The notes: generated from the letters alone by a model not told the origin. A stretch of 64,000 nt of DNA from Brevibacillus agri (GCF_004117055.1 NZ_CP026363.1:5194501-5258500), one strand, 5' to 3'; shown: positions 1 through 8,919, counted from the first letter of the stretch. Numbers and translations are program-made.

Positions 1-320
1 CCTGGTCCGTACGCTTTTTCGTCCCGGATGGAAAATGGCCTGCGGGCCGCTTCTCCTTCCAGCCACACGGTATCGTAGTGACCGATGATGAGGATTTGCT
101 TGTCCCCTTCGCCCAATGTGCAGCGCACCTGATCGCCGTATGTCGCATTCGGGATCAGCTCCGCCCTGCCGCCTGTCAGCCGTTGAAACTGGAGCGCGAA
201 CCAGCCCGCCATCCGGTCGCCCAGCCGTTTGTCCCGCGAAGGCGAGTCCATGTTGACCGCCTCTTCGAGCAATTGCAAAAAGTGATTCATGTTGTCTTGC
301 AAATAAGTCTGGATTGACAT
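1..320 (-). CDS. M20-family metallopeptidase (partial, N-terminus only)
   Basis: The gene reads leftward and runs off the left edge, so only about 106 N-terminal residues are present. The ATG lies at 320 after an AAGAGG-type ribosome binding site. The frame contains GHYDTVW near residue 82, which is the metal-binding H-x-D signature of M20 zinc peptidases of the carboxypeptidase G2/ArgE type. It sits 12 bp downstream of an ABC importer operon on the same strand, so it probably hydrolyses a peptide or acyl-amino acid brought in by that importer. That substrate link is inference. Family assignment is good, exact activity unknown. Confidence 0.8.
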   Translation of the reverse strand, partial: MSIQTYLQDNMNHFLQLLEEAVNMDSPSRDKRLGDRMAGWFALQFQRLTGGRAELIPNATYGDQVRCTLGEGDKQILIIGHYDTVWLEGEAARRPFSIRDEKAYGP

Positions 321-332
321 AGTGCCTCTTCC

Positions 333-1133
333 TTAATGAGATTGTGAATTGAGTCCGAACAGGCGCTCTAGTCCGTACACTTTTTCCAGCAGCACGATAA
401 AGACCAGACTCAGCAGAATGACAACCGCGGAGATGGAAGCAACCAGCGGGTCAAGCGTTTCCTGCATATAGGTAAAGATCGCAAGCGGAAGCGTTGTCGT
501 GTCCGGTGCCACCAGAAACAGGGAAACCGTCACATTGTCAAACGACGTCAGGAACGAGAAAATCATGCCTGACACAATCGCAGGCCTAAGCAAAGGCAGC
601 GTGATGTCCCAAAACACGCGAAACGGATGGGCACCCAGCATGTAGCCCGCCTTTTCCAGCGTGTAGTCAAATGTGCTAAGCCCGGTGAGCACCAGCCGCA
701 CGACATACGGAATGGAAATCAGGATGTGCGCCAAAAGCAGCCCGGTAAACGTACCCGCAATGCCGATGCGCGTAAAAAACAGCAACGCGGAAATCCCGAT
801 AATCAGCGACGGCACCGTGAGCGGCGAGAGCATCAGCGCATTGATGAAGCCGCTCCCGCGAAACTTGTACTTGGACAAGGCAAATGCCGCCAGCGTACCG
901 AGCAACGTAGCCAGAACAGCCGTTACCGTCGCCAGCTTGAGACTCGTCCAGAGCGATTCGATAAACTCCGGCCGATCCAAAATCATCGTGTACCATTGGA
1001 ACGAAAAGCCCTCCGGCGGAAACGCCAAGTATCCGGCAGCCGTAAAGGAGCTTGGAATGATGACCAAAAACGGCAGATTGACCAGCACCAGCACAAAGAA
1101 CGTGATGAGCCCGAGCACATTCAGCTTTTTCAT
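333..1133 (-). CDS. ABC transporter permease, PotC-type
   Basis: Inner-membrane permease of 266 aa with about six hydrophobic segments and the conserved cytoplasmic EAA loop (around EKAGYMLGAHPFRVFWDITLP, residues about 160-180) that docks on the ATPase. Length and topology fit the PotC/CysW family of two-permease importers. Its ATG overlaps the stop of the preceding permease gene by 4 bp, indicating translational coupling. It is the fourth gene of a binding protein-ATPase-permease-permease operon. Substrate cannot be read from sequence: spermidine/putrescine, iron, opines and aminoethylphosphonate are all carried by relatives. Confidence 0.85.
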   Translation of the reverse strand: MKKLNVLGLITFFVLVLVNLPFLVIIPSSFTAAGYLAFPPEGFSFQWYTMILDRPEFIESLWTSLKLATVTAVLATLLGTLAAFALSKYKFRGSGFINALMLSPLTVPSLIIGISALLFFTRIGIAGTFTGLLLAHILISIPYVVRLVLTGLSTFDYTLEKAGYMLGAHPFRVFWDITLPLLRPAIVSGMIFSFLTSFDNVTVSLFLVAPDTTTLPLAIFTYMQETLDPLVASISAVVILLSLVFIVLLEKVYGLERLFGLNSQSH

Positions 1134-1972
1134 GACGCAAACACCTCTTTATACCGCTTCGTTTCGATCAACCACGTGTACAAGGTCACCAGCAAAATCG
1201 TACTGCCCAACAGCAGGAAGGCCAACGCCGCACCGAGCGGCCAGTTCAAGGTCGCCATGATCTGCTCATACGCGATCACAGGCATCACCTTCACCGAAGT
1301 ACCCCCCATCAGGGCAGGAGTGACAAACGCGCTCATCGACAGACTGAAAACGAGTGTCGTCCCGGCGATCATCCCCGGCAAGCAAAGCGGCAGCGTCACC
1401 GTAAAGAACGTGCGCATGCGCGATGCGCCCAAAATGGATGCTGCCTTGGACAGCGACGGATCAATCGCGTACAGGCTGGTCGCAATTGCCAGCACCATGT
1501 AGGCGATAAACGAGTCGGTCAGGCCGATGACCACCCCAAGCTCGTTGTACAAAAGCCGCAGCGGCTGCTCGATCAGCCCGAGCTTCATGAGCGTTTCGTT
1601 GATCCAGCCCTTTTCCCCGAGCACGACCACCCAGCCGAAGTTGCGGATGACCACGCTGATAAGGTGCGGAGCCAAAATCAGCATCGTGACAATCCCGCGC
1701 ATTTTGCCTGTCGCCTGCGCCATGTACATCGCCACCGGAAAGCCGAGCAAAAGCGTAGCCAGCACGGTCCACAGACTGACGCGGATCGTCCGCCAAAGAA
1801 TTTCTACGTAAAACGAATCTTGCACAAACAAGGCGTAGTTTTGCAGCGTAAAAGCCTGGTTTTCATCCTGGAAGCTGAGCAGAAGCATGAGCAGCATCGG
1901 CAGGATAAATACGCCGAGCAAAACAATCATGGCTGGTGCCGTCAAAAGTGTGATGGAAAGACGCTTGTTCAT
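1130..1972 (-). CDS. ABC transporter permease, PotB-type
   Basis: Permease of 280 aa with an N-terminal membrane segment, five further hydrophobic segments and an EAA loop near residue 190 (KAASILGASRMRTFFTVTLP). It is the PotB-like partner of the next permease, and the two would form the heterodimeric channel. The start lies 3 bp after the ATPase stop and the end overlaps the next gene by 4 bp, so the operon is tightly packed. Family call is firm; substrate is not determined. Confidence 0.85.
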   Translation of the reverse strand: MNKRLSITLLTAPAMIVLLGVFILPMLLMLLLSFQDENQAFTLQNYALFVQDSFYVEILWRTIRVSLWTVLATLLLGFPVAMYMAQATGKMRGIVTMLILAPHLISVVIRNFGWVVVLGEKGWINETLMKLGLIEQPLRLLYNELGVVIGLTDSFIAYMVLAIATSLYAIDPSLSKAASILGASRMRTFFTVTLPLCLPGMIAGTTLVFSLSMSAFVTPALMGGTSVKVMPVIAYEQIMATLNWPLGAALAFLLLGSTILLVTLYTWLIETKRYKEVFAS

Positions 1973-1975
1973 CCG

Positions 1976-3070
1976 TCATCCCCTCTCCACGGGCATGACC
2001 AGCACGTCTTCTGCGTTCCACTGGCAGTAGACCGTTTTGCCTGCTTCTTGTTCTGCCGACTTGTCGCTCATCTGGACTTTGACAGACAGCGTATGCGCTC
2101 CGGTCGCCACCTCGCACTCCGTATAGGAGCCGAGGAACGAGGCAAGCTGCAGATGGCCTTTTACCCGATTCGGCTGCGCCGTGTCCGCCGCCTCCGTCAG
2201 CTTGATTTTTTCCGGACGGACGAAAATCACCGCTTTTTGCTGCAAGGCAAACTGGTGCTTCTGCCCTGCAGCCTGCACGAGCAAACCGCCCGTCGTGCGA
2301 AGCGTCACGGTGTCGCCTTCGGTCGCGATCACTTCTCCTTCCATCCGGTTTGTCTTGCCGATGAACGTATGGACGAACTCGGAAGCCGGCTGGTTGTAGA
2401 TCTCGTGCGGAGTGCCGATCTGCTCCACGAAGCCGTGATTCAGCACAACGATCCGGTCGGAGAGCGCCAGCGCTTCCTCCTGGTCGTGTGTCACGAAAAT
2501 GGTGGTGACGCCAATTTCCTGATGCAGACGCTTCAGCTCGTCGCGCAGTTCCTCGCGCAGCTTCGCGTCCAGATTGCTGAGCGGCTCATCCAAAAGCAAG
2601 AGCGACGGCTCAATCACCAATGCGCGCGCGATGGCAATCCGTTGGCGCTGTCCGCCGGAGAGCTGCTTCGGATACCGATCCGCGACGTTTGGCAGCTTGA
2701 CCAGCTCCAGCACACGATTGACGCGCTCCTGCATCTCCTGCTTTCCGATCTTGCGCAGCTTCAAGCCGTAGGCGATATTTTCCGCCACAGTCATGTGCGG
2801 AAACAACGAATACGTCTGAAACACCATTCCCAGTTCCCGCTTGTACGGCGGGACGCCATTCATCCGTTGACCCTTGATGAGCAAATCTCCGCCATCCGGG
2901 TCCAAAAATCCGGCAATCATGTTCAAGGTTGTGGTTTTGCCGCAACCGGATGGACCCAAAAACGAGATGAATTCGCCTTGCTCCACCTGCAGGTTGAAGT
3001 CCTGAACCACGACATTGTTTTGAAACTTTTTCATGATGCCGCGCAGTTCGACGTCAATCACCTTTGTCAC
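1976..3070 (-). CDS. ABC transporter ATP-binding protein, PotA-type
   Basis: Energising subunit of the importer, 364 aa. Walker A (GPSGCGKTT) is at residues 39-47, the ABC signature LSGGQRQR near 137, Walker B LLLLDEP near 160 and the switch histidine in TIFVTHDQEEAL near 190. The C-terminal 120 residues resemble the TOBE regulatory domain usual in PotA/FbpC/UgpC-type ATPases, and the total length is normal. It starts 8 bp after the binding-protein gene. Family call is strong; the transported compound is unknown. Confidence 0.9.
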   Translation of the reverse strand: MTKVIDVELRGIMKKFQNNVVVQDFNLQVEQGEFISFLGPSGCGKTTTLNMIAGFLDPDGGDLLIKGQRMNGVPPYKRELGMVFQTYSLFPHMTVAENIAYGLKLRKIGKQEMQERVNRVLELVKLPNVADRYPKQLSGGQRQRIAIARALVIEPSLLLLDEPLSNLDAKLREELRDELKRLHQEIGVTTIFVTHDQEEALALSDRIVVLNHGFVEQIGTPHEIYNQPASEFVHTFIGKTNRMEGEVIATEGDTVTLRTTGGLLVQAAGQKHQFALQQKAVIFVRPEKIKLTEAADTAQPNRVKGHLQLASFLGSYTECEVATGAHTLSVKVQMSDKSAEQEAGKTVYCQWNAEDVLVMPVERG

Positions 3071-3078
3071 TTCTATAC

Positions 3079-4197
3079 CTACTTTCCTGTTTTGGGTGCG
3101 ATTTCTTTGTTAAAGCGGTCCAGCCAAGCCGATGTTTCCTTGCTGATGACGTCGTAGTCAAAGTTGACAACCTTCGCGCGGTCAAATGCCAACGTCTTCG
3201 CTACATCGTCCGGCAGCTTTACTTCGGTAGCAGGATTGTAGTACAGCTTGGTCGCGTACATCGTCTGCACTTCGTCCGTCAGCAAAAAGTCGATGAACGC
3301 TTTGGCTGCTTGCGGATGCTTCGCGCCTTTGACGATTGTGGCGATGTTTGGCACGATATTGCCGCCCTCTTCCGGGAAGACAAATTCCAGCGGCACTCCC
3401 GCTTCTTTTTGCGTGAGGCTGCGCGCCATCGTCCAGGTGGTGTAGGCTGCGCTCTTGTTTTGCAGGTTTTGCTGCAACTGCGCCGCGCTTTTCGCGAATG
3501 TCGGCATGTAGCCTGCAAGCGTTGCCATTTTTTCAAAACCAGGCTCGATATTTTTCTCCGATCCACCGTTGGCGTAGGCCAGCATAATCATGGTCGAACG
3601 TCCGAAGTTGCTCGCTACGTCTGTCATCGTGATGTTGCCCTTCACTTCCGGCTTGGTCAGGTCGTTCCACGACGCCGGAACCGGCAGTCCTTTTTCTTTG
3701 ACCAGCTCGCTGTTGTACGAGATGCCCATTGGCGTGAAGTTGACGACGACACCGCTGTCATCCGTGACTTTCAAATCTTGCGGCACGTTTTTCACGTTTG
3801 GAATGTCCGTGGCAGAGATCGTTTCCCACAAGCCTTCCTGGCGCCCTTTTTCCTGCTCGCCGCCCTCGACGATCGTCAAGTCGATTTGCGGGGAGTTTTT
3901 CTGCGCTTTTACTTTCGCGACGATCTCGGTCGATACCCCGGATACGTAGGTCAGCTTGACGTTCGGGTATTTTTCGTTGAATTTCTTGAAGATTTCGTCT
4001 TTCATCAACTTCTCTACAGTAGCTCCGTTCCCCGCGACAACCAGCGTGTCTTCCAGTTGCACCTGTGCTTGCCCGCCGTCTGTATTGCCAGCAGCCGGCG
4101 TCGGAGCGGCAGTTTGCGGTGTGGAAGAGCCACAGCCCGCAAGCAAAGAACCAGTCAAAGCAAAAATCGACAGTACAGATAACGCCTTTTTCTTCAC
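3079..4197 (-). CDS. extracellular solute-binding lipoprotein of a PotD/AfuA-like importer
   Basis: First gene of the importer operon, 372 aa. A lipoprotein signal peptide ends in the lipobox LLAGC (acylated Cys22), followed by a low-complexity linker rich in T, P and A. The mature protein has the periplasmic-binding-protein type 2 fold pattern, with a hinge region at FTPMGISYNSELV and the C-terminal segment KAFIDFLLTDEVQ typical of family 1/6 solute-binding proteins. It would capture the substrate outside the membrane. The promoter lies in the 200-bp divergent region shared with the IclR gene, which likely regulates it. Ligand unresolved. Confidence 0.85.
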   Translation of the reverse strand: MKKKALSVLSIFALTGSLLAGCGSSTPQTAAPTPAAGNTDGGQAQVQLEDTLVVAGNGATVEKLMKDEIFKKFNEKYPNVKLTYVSGVSTEIVAKVKAQKNSPQIDLTIVEGGEQEKGRQEGLWETISATDIPNVKNVPQDLKVTDDSGVVVNFTPMGISYNSELVKEKGLPVPASWNDLTKPEVKGNITMTDVASNFGRSTMIMLAYANGGSEKNIEPGFEKMATLAGYMPTFAKSAAQLQQNLQNKSAAYTTWTMARSLTQKEAGVPLEFVFPEEGGNIVPNIATIVKGAKHPQAAKAFIDFLLTDEVQTMYATKLYYNPATEVKLPDDVAKTLAFDRAKVVNFDYDVISKETSAWLDRFNKEIAPKTGK

Positions 4198-4232
4198 GTA
4201 AGTTCGACCCCCGTTTTATCTTGTTTGTTCAC

Positions 4233-4299
4233 GAATAGAGAACAACGTTTGCTATTCAAGAACGATAGTGTTATCCTATCATAAAGAGACTGACTATTC
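4233..4299. promoter_or_regulatory. candidate operator cluster between importer operon and iclR-type gene
   Basis: The divergent intergenic region holds an inverted repeat GAATAG (4233-4238) with CTATTC (4252-4257), a second one GATAG-7-CTATC (4264-4280), and another CTATTC half-site at 4294-4299. IclR proteins bind short palindromes in divergent promoters, so these are candidate sites for the adjacent regulator. Seen in sequence; the binding is inference. Confidence 0.4.
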
Positions 4300-4397
4300 A
4301 AGGTAGTCATACAAAAAGCACCATTGCCTCCATTCAGGATTGCCTGCCCCCTATCTGTGGTAGAATAGGACTAATGCACATAAAGGAGACGTTTTTT

Positions 4398-5159
4398 ATG
4401 GACCAAGTATTGTCTTCTGTACGAAACGGTTGCCGACTGTTAAAAATGTTTCTCGATTCTCCCAAAGAGCTTGGGGTGACCGAGCTTAGCAAAAAGCTTC
4501 AGCTATCAAAAGGAGCGGTGCACAAGCTGCTTTCCACGCTGGAATCAGAAGGCTTTATTCGCCAAAACGAAAAAACCAAGCAATATACGCTTGGCTATAC
4601 ACTGCTGGAGTTGGGCACGAAGGTGCTCACCAACCACGATATTGTCGATTTTTCCAAACCGTTTTTGACCGGGCTTGTCTCCCGGGTGAACGAGCTGGCC
4701 GTCCTGTGCGTGCAAGACTCGAAGGACGCCATCTACGTCGCGAAGGAAGATTCGAAGCATCCTATTCGCTTTACGGTCGAGTCTTTTCGCCGCTTCCCGC
4801 TCTACTCGACGACGGCGGCACGGGTGCTGCTCGCCTACCAGCCGGAGTCGTTCCAGGACGAGATATTGGCGGAGCAACCTTTGAAAATGTACACGCCTCA
4901 CTCCTACACTTCCATCGAAGAGGTCAAAGCCGACCTGCAGGCGATCCGGGAGCGCGGCTACGAGATCAGCTCGAACCGCCGCAACACGGGCGTCACGGGA
5001 ATTGCCGCGCCGATTTTCGATTCCACCGGACAGGTGACCGCCTCGATCAGCGTGATCGGCCCGACGGATCGCGTGATGCCCAAAAAAGAAGAGATCATCC
5101 AGGAAACGCTGGCTACGGTGCGCGACATGTCCACCCAGCTTGGATACCGTTTGCCGTAA
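4398..5159 (+). CDS. IclR-family transcriptional regulator
   Basis: DNA-binding regulator, 253 aa. The start at 4398 is chosen because AAAGGAG lies 11 bp upstream; an in-frame ATG at 4374 precedes that site and is unlikely. Residues 5-60 form the winged helix-turn-helix (VTELSKKLQLSKGAVHKLL, LESEGFI) and residues about 75-250 the IclR effector-binding domain, with TAARVLLAYQP and GVTGIAAPIFD motifs. It is divergent from the PotABCD-like operon and a peptidase, so it probably represses or activates them in response to the transported compound or a product. Confidence 0.88.
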   Translation: MDQVLSSVRNGCRLLKMFLDSPKELGVTELSKKLQLSKGAVHKLLSTLESEGFIRQNEKTKQYTLGYTLLELGTKVLTNHDIVDFSKPFLTGLVSRVNELAVLCVQDSKDAIYVAKEDSKHPIRFTVESFRRFPLYSTTAARVLLAYQPESFQDEILAEQPLKMYTPHSYTSIEEVKADLQAIRERGYEISSNRRNTGVTGIAAPIFDSTGQVTASISVIGPTDRVMPKKEEIIQETLATVRDMSTQLGYRLP

Positions 5160-5175
5160 CCGCGCAGCCAACGAA

Positions 5176-5226
5176 AGAAGACCTTCCGCACAACGACCGG
5201 TTCGCTGTGTGAAAGGTCTTTTTTGT
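5176..5226 (+). terminator. rho-independent terminator after the IclR gene
   Basis: An AAGACCTT...AAGGTCTT stem (5176-5183 with 5211-5218) with further inner pairing is followed by a T-rich tail at 5217-5226. It sits 17 bp after the stop codon. Confidence 0.8.
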
Positions 5227-5237
5227 TTAGGCAGCCG

Positions 5238-5643
5238 TCATTCACCCCATTTTTGGGCGTACGCTTCCCGCAGTTGTTCCCAGCGGCTCCACGACCAGGC
5301 TGGCTGCTCTCCCGCAAGCACTTTTGCCAAAAGCTCGAGATGGGCATGCCAGCCTGCAAGCATCCGGGGCAGCAGCTCCCAGCGAACAGCCGACTCGTTC
5401 GCGTCCTTGCTGTTCCATGTATAGGCAAGCAGCGCCCAGACGATTTGCTTTTTCCAAAACCCTACGGCAAGCGCTACAGCCCCCGCCACCACGTATTCCG
5501 GGCTCCACGCTCCTTTTGGCGCGTGAAACAAAATCGGCGGAATCGTCATGGAGCTGAATACCCCGATCGGAACCATTGCCAGCCCGCGCCTGAGCCAAGC
5601 CGGAATCCCCCACCTGGAGCTAATCAGCAGCATCGGAACCCTT
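5238..5643 (-). pseudogene. azlD remnant fused in frame to an SRPBCC-domain C-terminal remnant
   Basis: One open frame joins two unrelated pieces. Positions 5643-5424 encode a piece of AzlD, the small subunit of the branched-chain amino-acid exporter (RVPMLLISSRWGIPAWLRRG and the following membrane segments). It lacks about 17 N-terminal residues and the C-terminal helix. Positions 5423-5238 encode RMLAGWHAHLELLAKVLAGE and a Trp-rich end, which is the C-terminal helix signature of AHSA1/SRPBCC proteins; its N-terminal part is missing. There is no plausible start codon. It looks like the product of deletions next to the mobile island. The AzlD call is good, the SRPBCC call moderate. Confidence 0.6.
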
Positions 5644-5867
5644 ACAACAGATGACGGGCGTTTAACAGCAAGTTCGAAACGAGAATCGGCCAGCCGACGA
5701 TGCCCTGCGAGCCCACCGCCGCAAACTGCGAGGAGCCGGCATTGACCAGCAGCGAAAACAGCATCGCCTCCGTCACTCCCAGCCCAGCCTGCCTGGCTAG
5801 TATGCCAAACACCATCCCGTCCACGATTCCGGCGGCGGCCACGGGAAAAATTTGTTTCATTCCTTTT
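5644..5867. repeat. azlC: 224-bp direct repeat, copy 1 (azlC fragment)
   Basis: Identical by eye to 13777-14000. On the minus strand it encodes about 73 AzlC residues, from KQIFPVAAAGIVDGMVFG to NARHLL, followed at once by a stop at the junction with the azlD remnant. Its right edge is exactly the left end of an IS4-type element at 5868. The fragment has lost the first codons of azlC and everything after codon about 83, so it is not functional. The sequence identity implies a recent duplication or integration event. Confidence 0.85.
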
Positions 5868-7311
5868 CATTAGCGTTGCATAAAAAATGAATCCATCTAT
5901 TGTCAAATTATTCTGAATGACATTTTCAACTTCACAACCAAAAACGAGAACAGCCAAGCAAAAGGTAGCCACTATCCATTTGGTAGTTTTATACATTTAT
6001 TACAACATCGACAACAACAAACAACACTTACTTCCTTTTCTGTCGCCCTCTGGATGTTCGTTTGGATTGGTAATCCATTCTGCCTATCCATTGTTCAAAG
6101 GTCTGCCAGAGAAACACTTTGAGCCATCTACTGATTTGCAGCAGACTGTGCTGACTGTTTCTTTCCAGCTTTACAAGAAGCAACAAGCAGTAAGCAATGA
6201 GAGCGAGAAAAACTTGATTCCAGACCGCATTTTCACTTGTTCCATAGAACGTCTTGATCTTTGCGTGTTGTTTCATCCATTTGAAAAACAGTTCTATTTG
6301 CCAGCGCCAACGGTAGATGTCGCTCAATTCTTCTGCTTCTAAGTCGAACCGATTGGTGATGATTCGAATACGATTTCCTTTCGAATCATGCGTTTCAATC
6401 AGTCGTAACACATTATCCACCCGTTTTTGTGGCGTTCCAAGAAGGATCATGGAGTCAGATAAAACGGAGCTTTCTGGTGGTACTTTGAAAGTATACAAAT
6501 GACGAGTTTCCGCGTTATCCTTGAGACGTGAAGCAAAAAAGATGCCCTGATCGGTATACTCATCGAACTTTTCATAATCCACGTACCCTCGATCAAAGAC
6601 GTACATGGCTCCGATCTCATCAATCAGCGACTCCATTTGGGTGCGGTCATTGGATTTGGCACAAGTTAGGGAAATCTTTTCAGGATAGACATCCTCCTGG
6701 CTTGCGAAAACGAGACGAAGATGAATTTTGATTCCTGCCTTTGTTTCGCGAAAGGTTGCCCACTTATACTTTTGCAAACATAATCCAATTGTAGTGGAAT
6801 CAATGATCTTTATGTGTTTTCGAAGAGAGCAGGCTTTTCCAGAAACGCGTTGAATTTGCTGGACAAGGTCGACAAAAACTTCTTCAAGCAAAGCAGGTTC
6901 TACCCGATTGTTTTTTCGACTAAGCTGTGCGGGGCTGATCGATGACAGTCCTAATTCTTGCTGAAATTTCTTTGATAGAACATCGTCAGCAATGGCTCGA
7001 AGCCCTTCGCGTTGCTGAAGTTGGGCATGTAAAAATAGGAGAAGATACGCTTTTGTCGTCAGCTTCTTCACGTACTTGTCTTGATCCGTTTCGTCAATTC
7101 GTTGTTGAAGTTTCATAATATTGATGGGTGCAACCCATTTACCAAATGAAGAAAATAGGGTATTCTTGTCCATGAGCTATCCTTTGCGTTGGATTTGGAC
7201 AGGAACTACCTGACCTTTCCAGTGTAAAGGATTTTTTTGTTCCCTAGACAACCAAATACCAAAGATTATGTGTATTTTGAATGATGGGAAAAGATTAATG
7301 CAACGCTAGTG
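5868..7311 (-). mobile_element. IS4-family insertion sequence
   Basis: Terminal inverted repeats CATTAGCGTTGCAT at 5868-5881 and CACTAGCGTTGCAT (complement of 7298-7311) match at 13 of 14 positions and frame one transposase gene, for a total of 1444 bp, normal for the family. No target duplication is recognisable in the flanks, as expected if one or both sides were rearranged after insertion. Confidence 0.75.
6028..7173 (-). CDS. IS4-family DDE transposase
   Basis: 381-aa transposase that cuts and joins the ends of the surrounding element. The catalytic triad is visible: the first Asp in IIDSTTIGL, the second in MYVFDRGYVDYEKF, and the Glu in the Y-(2)-R-(3)-E-(6)-K box (YRWRWQIELFFKWMK). 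The N-terminal domain (LRAIADDVLSKKFQ) is typical of the IS4Sa/IS231-like branch. It appears intact in length and motifs, so the element could still be active. Confidence 0.9.
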   Translation of the reverse strand: MDKNTLFSSFGKWVAPINIMKLQQRIDETDQDKYVKKLTTKAYLLLFLHAQLQQREGLRAIADDVLSKKFQQELGLSSISPAQLSRKNNRVEPALLEEVFVDLVQQIQRVSGKACSLRKHIKIIDSTTIGLCLQKYKWATFRETKAGIKIHLRLVFASQEDVYPEKISLTCAKSNDRTQMESLIDEIGAMYVFDRGYVDYEKFDEYTDQGIFFASRLKDNAETRHLYTFKVPPESSVLSDSMILLGTPQKRVDNVLRLIETHDSKGNRIRIITNRFDLEAEELSDIYRWRWQIELFFKWMKQHAKIKTFYGTSENAVWNQVFLALIAYCLLLLVKLERNSQHSLLQISRWLKVFLWQTFEQWIGRMDYQSKRTSRGRQKRK

Positions 7312-7381
7312 GTCTTGCATAAATGATCATCTCCTTAATGGGAAGTTTAACCATTTACACAAAACTTTTTACGCTCTCTGC

Positions 7382-8584
7382 TTAGGCCGTTTTTTTAGAT
7401 GGCTTGGCTTTCTTTCCTGCCAGAGCAGACACCAATAATACGATAGCATTCAAATACACATACGTTTTCACTTTTTGAATGCCACCGACATGTAGATCAT
7501 TCGCTGTCAGGTTTTCCTTTAAACGGGCATTGCATCGCTCTACACTCGTCCGTTTGTGATACATCTTCTTCCAATTCTTTGTGTCCCGATGTGGCAAAGA
7601 AAATCTGCGGAGATCATCGTGGACGTTCACTTTTACGACCATTCCGTAGTTGGAGGAAGAGCACCAAGCTGAGCCGTGTGGGCACTCTACTTTTCCCATC
7701 ACATGCGGGCAACGAAATTTGAGATGGGTTCCGTCAGCACCTGCGTACACCATTTCAAATCCCATGCTGCATCGAGGCGTTCCGTTTGACGTATAACCAG
7801 CAGGTGGCTCTTTCTCGTTTCGGAGGTTTAGAGGAATGATAGCCTGTGCCTTGTATTGATGAGCGATTTCGTAGTTCTTGAGATGATCGTATCCACCATC
7901 CATCACGTAATTCTTACACACTTCCTTGGCTTGGTTGTTCACTTGTGCCAGGAGAGGAGGAGCCATGTCTCCATCGTTGACGTGAGCAGGAGTGACTTCT
8001 AAAGCAACAGGCAATTCGCTGTCCGCGTCTACTGCCAGATGAATTTTGTAACCGAACCACGTGATTTTATTGCCAAAGGAGTCGAACTTGGCTCCCCAGG
8101 TGGCGTTTCCTGTTCCTTGGCAGCGAGATTTCGGTTGCTTTTTTTCATACGCATCAATCGCCGTGCTGTCGATGGCAATGGTCGTTCCTGTAATGATTCC
8201 CTCTTCACGGCATTGCATGACGAGGTCGTAAAACAGCTTCTCGGCAACGCTTTTCTGGACAATTTGAGCAAATACGCGACTAAACGTTGCAATGGATGGA
8301 ACGGGTCGATCAATGGGAAACCCACACTGGTAACGAAAGCGTAAATCACTTGTGAGTCTCAGATGAAGAGCAGTAAATTGCGAAATTCCTTCGAAAGGAG
8401 CCGCCAACAAAGACCGTAAAATCGCTTCGCGGCTGTGTCCCGTTGCCCCTTGGGGCGTAATGCTTCTCAATTCTTTGGCGTACGGGCGTAAGTCCAGAAC
8501 CGAAAAAAATAAGGGCAGACGTTCTTTCGATTCAAGTTTTTGCAGTTCCTCAAAGGAAAAAAGTGATGGCTGGAGAATATACAA
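7382..8584 (-). CDS. DDE transposase, IS1182/IS5-like (DUF772 plus DDE_Tnp_1)
   Basis: 400-aa transposase with a TTG start, chosen because GGAAGGTGA lies just upstream. The N-terminal half has the InsH-type DUF772 layout (EAILRSLLAAPFEGISQF, and RYQCGFPIDRPVPSIATFSR). The catalytic region has IAIDSTAIDAYEK, VMDGGYDHLKNYE and a late Glu in KRTSVERCNARLKENL. C/H residues in CPHVMGKVECPHGSAWC suggest a zinc knuckle insertion. It appears intact. The ends of its element could not be fixed, because no convincing terminal repeats were found in 7312-7381 or 8655-8840. Confidence 0.8.
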   Translation of the reverse strand: MYILQPSLFSFEELQKLESKERLPLFFSVLDLRPYAKELRSITPQGATGHSREAILRSLLAAPFEGISQFTALHLRLTSDLRFRYQCGFPIDRPVPSIATFSRVFAQIVQKSVAEKLFYDLVMQCREEGIITGTTIAIDSTAIDAYEKKQPKSRCQGTGNATWGAKFDSFGNKITWFGYKIHLAVDADSELPVALEVTPAHVNDGDMAPPLLAQVNNQAKEVCKNYVMDGGYDHLKNYEIAHQYKAQAIIPLNLRNEKEPPAGYTSNGTPRCSMGFEMVYAGADGTHLKFRCPHVMGKVECPHGSAWCSSSNYGMVVKVNVHDDLRRFSLPHRDTKNWKKMYHKRTSVERCNARLKENLTANDLHVGGIQKVKTYVYLNAIVLLVSALAGKKAKPSKKTA

Positions 8585-8586
8585 GT

Positions 8587-8654
8587 GACTTCACCTTCCT
8601 CGAAAAGTTTTCGTGTGTGGTTGCTTGAAAACTTCTCCTTCTTGGGGTGAAGTC
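8587..8654 (-). promoter_or_regulatory. leader hairpin that covers the transposase ribosome binding site
   Basis: GACTTCACC (8587-8595) pairs with GGTGAAGTC (8646-8654), and AAGTTTTC pairs with GAAAACTT inside. On the minus strand the 3' arm contains the AGGTGA ribosome binding site of the transposase gene starting at 8584. Transcripts entering from outside could fold and hide the site, a known self-limiting device in several IS families. The structure is seen; the role is inferred. Confidence 0.5.
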
Positions 8655-8919
8655 CTTTTTTATGCTTTTCAAGTGCTTGATACGAAAGGGCTCAGAAATC
8701 TGCAAAAGGCTCAATAGCACAAACCTTAACTTCTCTTGCGAATTGACAGAAAACTCTTCAGGTATTGGTATTGCTCACTTTTTATGAGTTTGTCTAAAAA
8801 TCGTCTGAATATCAATAAAATGATTCATCACCATAACCCGTGCTAGACATTGAAAAAACGTAGATGTTCCTCTATCGTGAAAGTTGTCCTGACCATCACA
8901 AGATAGGAGGAAATCTACG

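Noticed and set aside
1664-4182. Long plus-strand frames opposite the ABC transporter genes
   Set aside because: Mirror frames of well-identified ABC genes on the minus strand.
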